DNA of 28,926 nucleotides from a virus. Both the position numbers and the translations under genes were made by a program. Positions 26,436 through 28,926 of this stretch are shown here, piece by piece (the stretch's first letter is position 1; every line of letters begins with the position of its first letter). Below the pieces are notes generated by a model that worked only from the letters and a program-made list of their open reading frames with translations, was not told the origin of the DNA and made no database searches. Location of the stretch: positions 1 to 28,926 of the IMG/VR virus record IMGVR_UViG_3300044691_000255, one strand, 5' to 3'.

Positions 26436-26933
26436 TCAGGCCGCCTCGGGGAAATTCAGCCGAGCGAACTCACCATGAAGTTCGCGGGCTTTCGCGTCGT
26501 AGGCGTGGGCGGCCTCAACAGGGCAGTCAAACCGGCCAATTACGATGTGGCGATAGTCGACGCCGATCGCCGCGATGAAGCGCCGCGGCCACCGCTTGTC
26601 GGTGAAGACACCCTTGTAGGGATTGGAGCCGCAACGTTTCTTGCCGTTCCGGGTGTTCTCGGCGCGAGTGCAGACTCGCATGTTGGCGCGCGTGTTGTTC
26701 AGGGGATCCCCGTCGATGTGATCGACCACGAACCCCGGCGCTGGCTGCATAAGGACGCGATGGAGGTAAGCGCTTCGGCGCCCCTTCGGCGTGTGCACAT
26801 TAGTGATCGCGCAGATGTGGCCGCGCCCGCCATCGAAGGTCCGCCACTTCCATTGCAGCAGGAAGTCGAAGTCAGCCGCGTCAACGAGCGTGACGTGGCC
26901 TTGGGTCAGCGGGATTTCGCGAACGTCGGTCAT
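26436..26933 (-). CDS. HNH endonuclease with AP2 DNA-binding domain (copy 2)
   Basis: 165 residues. N-terminal 'TDVREIPLTQGHVTLVDAAD' is similar to copy 1. The HNH core 'YLHRVLMQPAPGFVVDHIDG' then 'DPLNNTRANMRVCTRAENTR' carries H-DHIDG-N residues, and the AP2 domain 'NPYKGVFTDKRWPRRFIAAI' then 'RFDCPVEAAHAYDAKARELH' follows. It overlaps the Cro-like gene by four bases, so it is expressed as the second early gene. As a selfish element it probably cuts phages lacking it and spreads by repair. Confidence 0.88.
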   Translation of the reverse strand: MTDVREIPLTQGHVTLVDAADFDFLLQWKWRTFDGGRGHICAITNVHTPKGRRSAYLHRVLMQPAPGFVVDHIDGDPLNNTRANMRVCTRAENTRNGKKRCGSNPYKGVFTDKRWPRRFIAAIGVDYRHIVIGRFDCPVEAAHAYDAKARELHGEFARLNFPEAA

Positions 26934-27160
26934 GCCGCGTCTTGAGCCGGCTGCATTTCGGGGAAGAAGTCGTCCGGCGTGATCTCCACGCCCATGTCAG
27001 GCGCCGTCTTCAGGATCGTGCGCATCTGCTTGTGCGAGAGCGAGTTCCTCGCCCTGCGATCCGAGATCGTGCCCTGCGTTACGCCCGCGGCCTCAGCAAT
27101 CCGCTGTTGGTTGCCGAAGCGGCTTTTGAGGTGGTCGATGACGTTTGGAATATCGGACAT
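26930..27160 (-). CDS. Cro-like HTH protein
   Basis: 76 residues. Reads MSDIPNVIDHLKSRFGNQQR, then IAEAAGVTQGTISDRRARNS and LSHKQMRTILKTAPDMGVEI. The helix-turn-helix (QQRIAEAAGVTQGTISDRR) is typical of YdaS/Cro proteins that read 'g.q..iA...gvtqgtiS'. It is the first gene of the leftward early operon and diverges from the CI-like repressor across the operator region, exactly where Cro sits. Confidence 0.82.
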   Translation of the reverse strand: MSDIPNVIDHLKSRFGNQQRIAEAAGVTQGTISDRRARNSLSHKQMRTILKTAPDMGVEITPDDFFPEMQPAQDAA

Positions 27161-27190
27161 GACCCGATAATGCTGATAATATCGGATATT
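27151..27190. promoter_or_regulatory. Left operator region of the lysogeny switch
   Basis: Contains TATCGG...CCGATA (27151-27169) and a 22-base element from CCGATAA to ATATCGG (27164-27185), plus AATATC-G-GATATT (27178-27190), an exact 6-1-6 inverted repeat. The half-site CCGATAA/TTATCGG is the same as in the right operator at 28034-28092. A possible leftward promoter is TTGCAA (27194-27189) with CATTAT 16 bases on, overlapping the operators. Confidence 0.65.
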
Positions 27191-27219
27191 GCAAGACGCG
27201 ATTTATAGGGCGCCACCCT

Positions 27220-27969
27220 ATGACCGTTGTGATTAATCGCTCGCCCATGAGGGACCCTGAGTCGAAAGCGCGGGCGATTGAGGTCGGCCGGAAGCTTCGC
27301 GAAGCACGCAAACGTGTTCCGCTAAGCCAAGCAGACCTAGGTGAGAGAGTCGGGGTCGCCCAATCCGTTGTTTCCGATTGGGAACGTGGCGAGCTGGAAA
27401 GCTGGCGCGACTACATCGAGCCGCTTGCTCGCGCCCTTGGCGTGACTCCTGGCTTTTTTTCCGGGGCGACAACCATAGCGGGAGCGTTATCATTCGCTAA
27501 TGAGATCGAAGTCGTCGGGGAGGTGCAGGGCGGCACCTTCAAAGTGGCTATCGAGTACAGTCCCGAGGAGCGCCACTTCTTGCCCGCCATCCCTGTGCCC
27601 GCTTACGAGCGCGTCGCGCGCCGATACCTCAAGGTCGTAGGCGACTCCGTCAACGAGCTTTATCCCGATGGGACCTACGTCATGGTGGTCTCTACGGCGG
27701 ACACCGATGCGCGGCCAGGCGACCGGGTTGTGGTCTACGCCCGCAAGGGTGAACTGAGCGAAGCCACTATCAAGGAAGTCCGCGTTGAGGCGGATGGTCG
27801 CATCGCGCTTTGGCCGCGGTCCACCCACCCGGACCACAAGACGCCGATCTATCTGACCGATGAGGATCAGGACGGACCCGAGATCGCGTACGTGGTGGTT
27901 GGCAGCTACCGGCCTGAAAACCGCCCCCCGGCGCCCCTGCAGATCCCTCGCGGCCCTCGCCGCCGCTAA
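27220..27969 (+). CDS. CI/LexA-type phage repressor
   Basis: 249 residues. N-terminal HTH about 23-58 (RKLREARKRVPLSQADLGER, then VGVAQSVVSDWERGELE) and a C-terminal S24 peptidase domain 128-230. The catalytic serine is S143 in VVGDSVNELYPDG and the lysine is K185 in EATIKEV, so self-cleavage on DNA damage is likely. Candidate cleavage sites lie in the linker near 86-100 (IAGALSF). It would hold the lysogen by binding the CCGATAA sites on both sides. An ATG nine codons downstream is an alternative start. Confidence 0.88.
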   Translation: MTVVINRSPMRDPESKARAIEVGRKLREARKRVPLSQADLGERVGVAQSVVSDWERGELESWRDYIEPLARALGVTPGFFSGATTIAGALSFANEIEVVGEVQGGTFKVAIEYSPEERHFLPAIPVPAYERVARRYLKVVGDSVNELYPDGTYVMVVSTADTDARPGDRVVVYARKGELSEATIKEVRVEADGRIALWPRSTHPDHKTPIYLTDEDQDGPEIAYVVVGSYRPENRPPAPLQIPRGPRRR

Positions 27970-28033
27970 CGCTCCGCTCTTCGTAACACCGCTCGATAAT
28001 TCGCGCCCTCTGGCTCGGATAAGGAAAGCCACG

Positions 28034-28095
28034 CCGATAATTATCGGATATATCGACTTTAGCGCTTGACCGATTATCGGGTTGTCCGATAACTT
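28034..28095 (+). promoter_or_regulatory. Right operators and early rightward promoter
   Basis: Holds a perfect 14-base palindrome CCGATAATTATCGG (28034-28047), CCGAT-T-ATCGG (28070-28080) and CCGATAA (28086-28092). A promoter TTGACC (28066-28071), 16-base spacer, GATAAC (28088-28093) is overlapped by the last two. Repressor binding would therefore silence the rightward operon that begins at 28122. Nothing else is seen in the 152-base gap. Confidence 0.7.
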
Positions 28096-28121
28096 GCTTC
28101 TCAGACCTGAGGAGCCCGCCC

Positions 28122-28262
28122 GTGCAAACCGCCACCACCCATCCCCACCTCCACACCGCCGGCAAGGTCGGCCTGGCGCTGATCATCGCAAACGAACTCC
28201 GCGGCCTGATCGTGGTCTCTCTGATCGTGAAGGCTTGGGTTGCAGCGGGAGGGCACTTCTGA
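28122..28262 (+). CDS. Small early protein, 46 aa, GTG start
   Basis: GTG at 28122 with GAGGAG eight bases upstream. It reads V then QTATTHPHLHTAGKVGLALI, then IANELRGLIVVSLIVKAWVA and AGGHF. Middle is hydrophobic (about 17-40), possibly one membrane helix. It is the first gene after the operator-controlled promoter. TGATG joins it to the next gene. Not recognised. Confidence 0.6.
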   Translation: MQTATTHPHLHTAGKVGLALIIANELRGLIVVSLIVKAWVAAGGHF

Positions 28263-28513
28263 TGGCCCAAGCTGCCGCCGAAGCCACCCTCAAGGCTCCA
28301 ACCGCCGAGCAGAACGCGGCTTACCGCGAATGCCTCCAGTTCGACCGTCTCGCCTTCGAAGAGCGCCTCGCTGGGCGCTCTGGCCTGCTGACGGACGCCC
28401 AGCGCGCCCAGCACGGCGCGGCATGGTCCGTCGTAGCGGACGCGCTTGAGGCCGGTGTCGGCTTCGACCGCATGGCCTTCGACGGTGCCTCCCTCGCCAA
28501 GCAGGAGGGCTGA
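28262..28513 (+). CDS. Hypothetical early protein, 83 aa
   Basis: ATG at 28262 overlaps the previous stop. It reads MAQAAAEATLKAPTAEQNAA, then YRECLQFDRLAFEERLAGRS and GLLTDAQRAQHGAAWSVVAD. A helical, charged protein with no family recognised. First genes of the rightward early operon in such phages are often regulators or inhibitors of host functions; nothing here shows which. Confidence 0.6.
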   Translation: MAQAAAEATLKAPTAEQNAAYRECLQFDRLAFEERLAGRSGLLTDAQRAQHGAAWSVVADALEAGVGFDRMAFDGASLAKQEG

Positions 28514-28517
28514 GACG

Positions 28518-28892
28518 ATGGCCCGCAAGATCATCGACGTCTGGCCGGTCCTGAACGTGACGCCCGAGCAGTCCGGCAAGTGCTGGACCAAAGACGAGGC
28601 CCTGGCCGCCTACCGAGAAGTGAACGAGGCGCTCAAGCACCTCCAGACCCCATCGCGCTTCCGGCTGAACATCGGCTTCAAGTTCGAGGAAGACGCCCGA
28701 TGCGAGCATTGCAACGGCACATGGACCGAGGACAGCCACACCTACAACGGCGGGTGCTGCGAGGCCGATGAGCGCGCCGATCCGCTCGCGTCAGCGCCCG
28801 TAGAGCACCGATCCGACTGCGCCGTCCACAACGAGCCCGCGATGCCGAACGGCCCATGCGACTGCGACGTCAGCGACAAGCAGGAGGCCTGA
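28518..28892 (+). CDS. Cysteine-rich early protein, 124 aa
   Basis: GGAGGG lies ten bases before the ATG. The N-terminal half is 'ARKIIDVWPVLNVTPEQSGK' then 'CWTKDEALAAYREVNEALKH'. A zinc-like cluster follows with 'DARCEHCNGTW' (CxxC), 'YNGGCCEADE', and a C-terminal 'SDCAVHNEPAMPNGPCDCDV'. At least eight cysteines and several histidines suggest metal binding. No family recognised. Confidence 0.65.
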   Translation: MARKIIDVWPVLNVTPEQSGKCWTKDEALAAYREVNEALKHLQTPSRFRLNIGFKFEEDARCEHCNGTWTEDSHTYNGGCCEADERADPLASAPVEHRSDCAVHNEPAMPNGPCDCDVSDKQEA

Positions 28893-28895
28893 CCC

Positions 28896-28926
28896 ATGGC
28901 CCAACCCGCCCGCCAAAACTGGCTCG
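28896..28926 (+). CDS. Start of a further early gene (partial)
   Basis: ATG at 28896 with AGGAGG seven bases upstream, three bases after the previous stop. It reads MAQPARQNWL and runs off the edge. Function unknown. Confidence 0.5.
   Translation, partial: MAQPARQNWL

Noticed and set aside
26415-26945. Plus-strand ORF of 176 residues with a fine GAGAGGAGAG ribosome site
   Set aside because: Despite the site, the translation is a shadow of the HNH-AP2 gene on the other strand with no protein-like features.
1-28926. CRISPR array, tRNA, rRNA, insertion sequence or integrase
   Set aside because: No regularly spaced repeats, no recognisable tRNA cloverleaf, no transposase or integrase motif was seen in either strand.

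Overview
The window reads as most of a temperate tailed phage (a prophage or a phage genome) of the siphophage type with high GC. The likely host is an alphaproteobacterium, plausibly of the Caulobacteraceae (Caulobacter, Phenylobacterium or Brevundimonas kind). Support for that is indirect: strong GC wobble bias, two phage proteins with GcrA-like N-terminal DNA-binding domains, and the mix of DUF4055 portal, DUF2280 small terminase and P22-type coat families. No integrase, tail fibre or lysis cassette can be recognised, so both ends of the element lie outside the window.

Positions 1-10996 (minus strand, read right to left) hold the packaging and head genes: HExxH metallopeptidase, small terminase, large terminase, portal, scaffold, major capsid protein, HNH homing endonuclease, HeH/LEM protein, head-tail connectors, neck and tail-terminator proteins, and the start of the tail tube gene, which runs off the left edge. 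A lone small plus-strand ORF sits between portal and scaffold.

Positions 11074-12381 form a short plus-strand operon (small XRE regulator, GIY-YIG/T5orf172 protein, two small phage proteins). It diverges from the packaging block at a dyad-rich intergenic region and converges on the end of the early operon.

Positions 27160-12660 (minus strand) form a very long early operon whose genes are joined mostly by 4-base ATGA/GTGA or TGATG overlaps. In transcription order it holds: a Cro-like protein; an HNH-AP2 homing endonuclease; a string of tiny membrane proteins with duplicated gene starts; a second HNH-AP2 gene; DUF2303; an intrinsic terminator; RusA resolvase; two GcrA/Myb-like regulators; an SF2 helicase paired with an N6/N4 DNA methyltransferase; a stand-alone DnaA domain IV protein; a DUF1376 initiator with a candidate replication origin inside it; a loader-like protein; a winged-helix protein; a cytosine-5 methyltransferase; small zinc-ribbon proteins; and a NusG-like factor that may antiterminate late transcription.

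Positions 27161-28926 carry the lysogeny switch: a CI/LexA-type repressor on the plus strand with CCGATAA/TTATCGG operator-like sites on both sides, and a rightward operon of small genes leaving the window. The most interesting themes are an apparent mimic of the host DnaA-GcrA-methyltransferase cell-cycle circuit, an origin-like structure in the DUF1376 gene, a codon-shifted 3' end of the capsid gene next to a homing endonuclease, and an array of duplicated micro-membrane genes.
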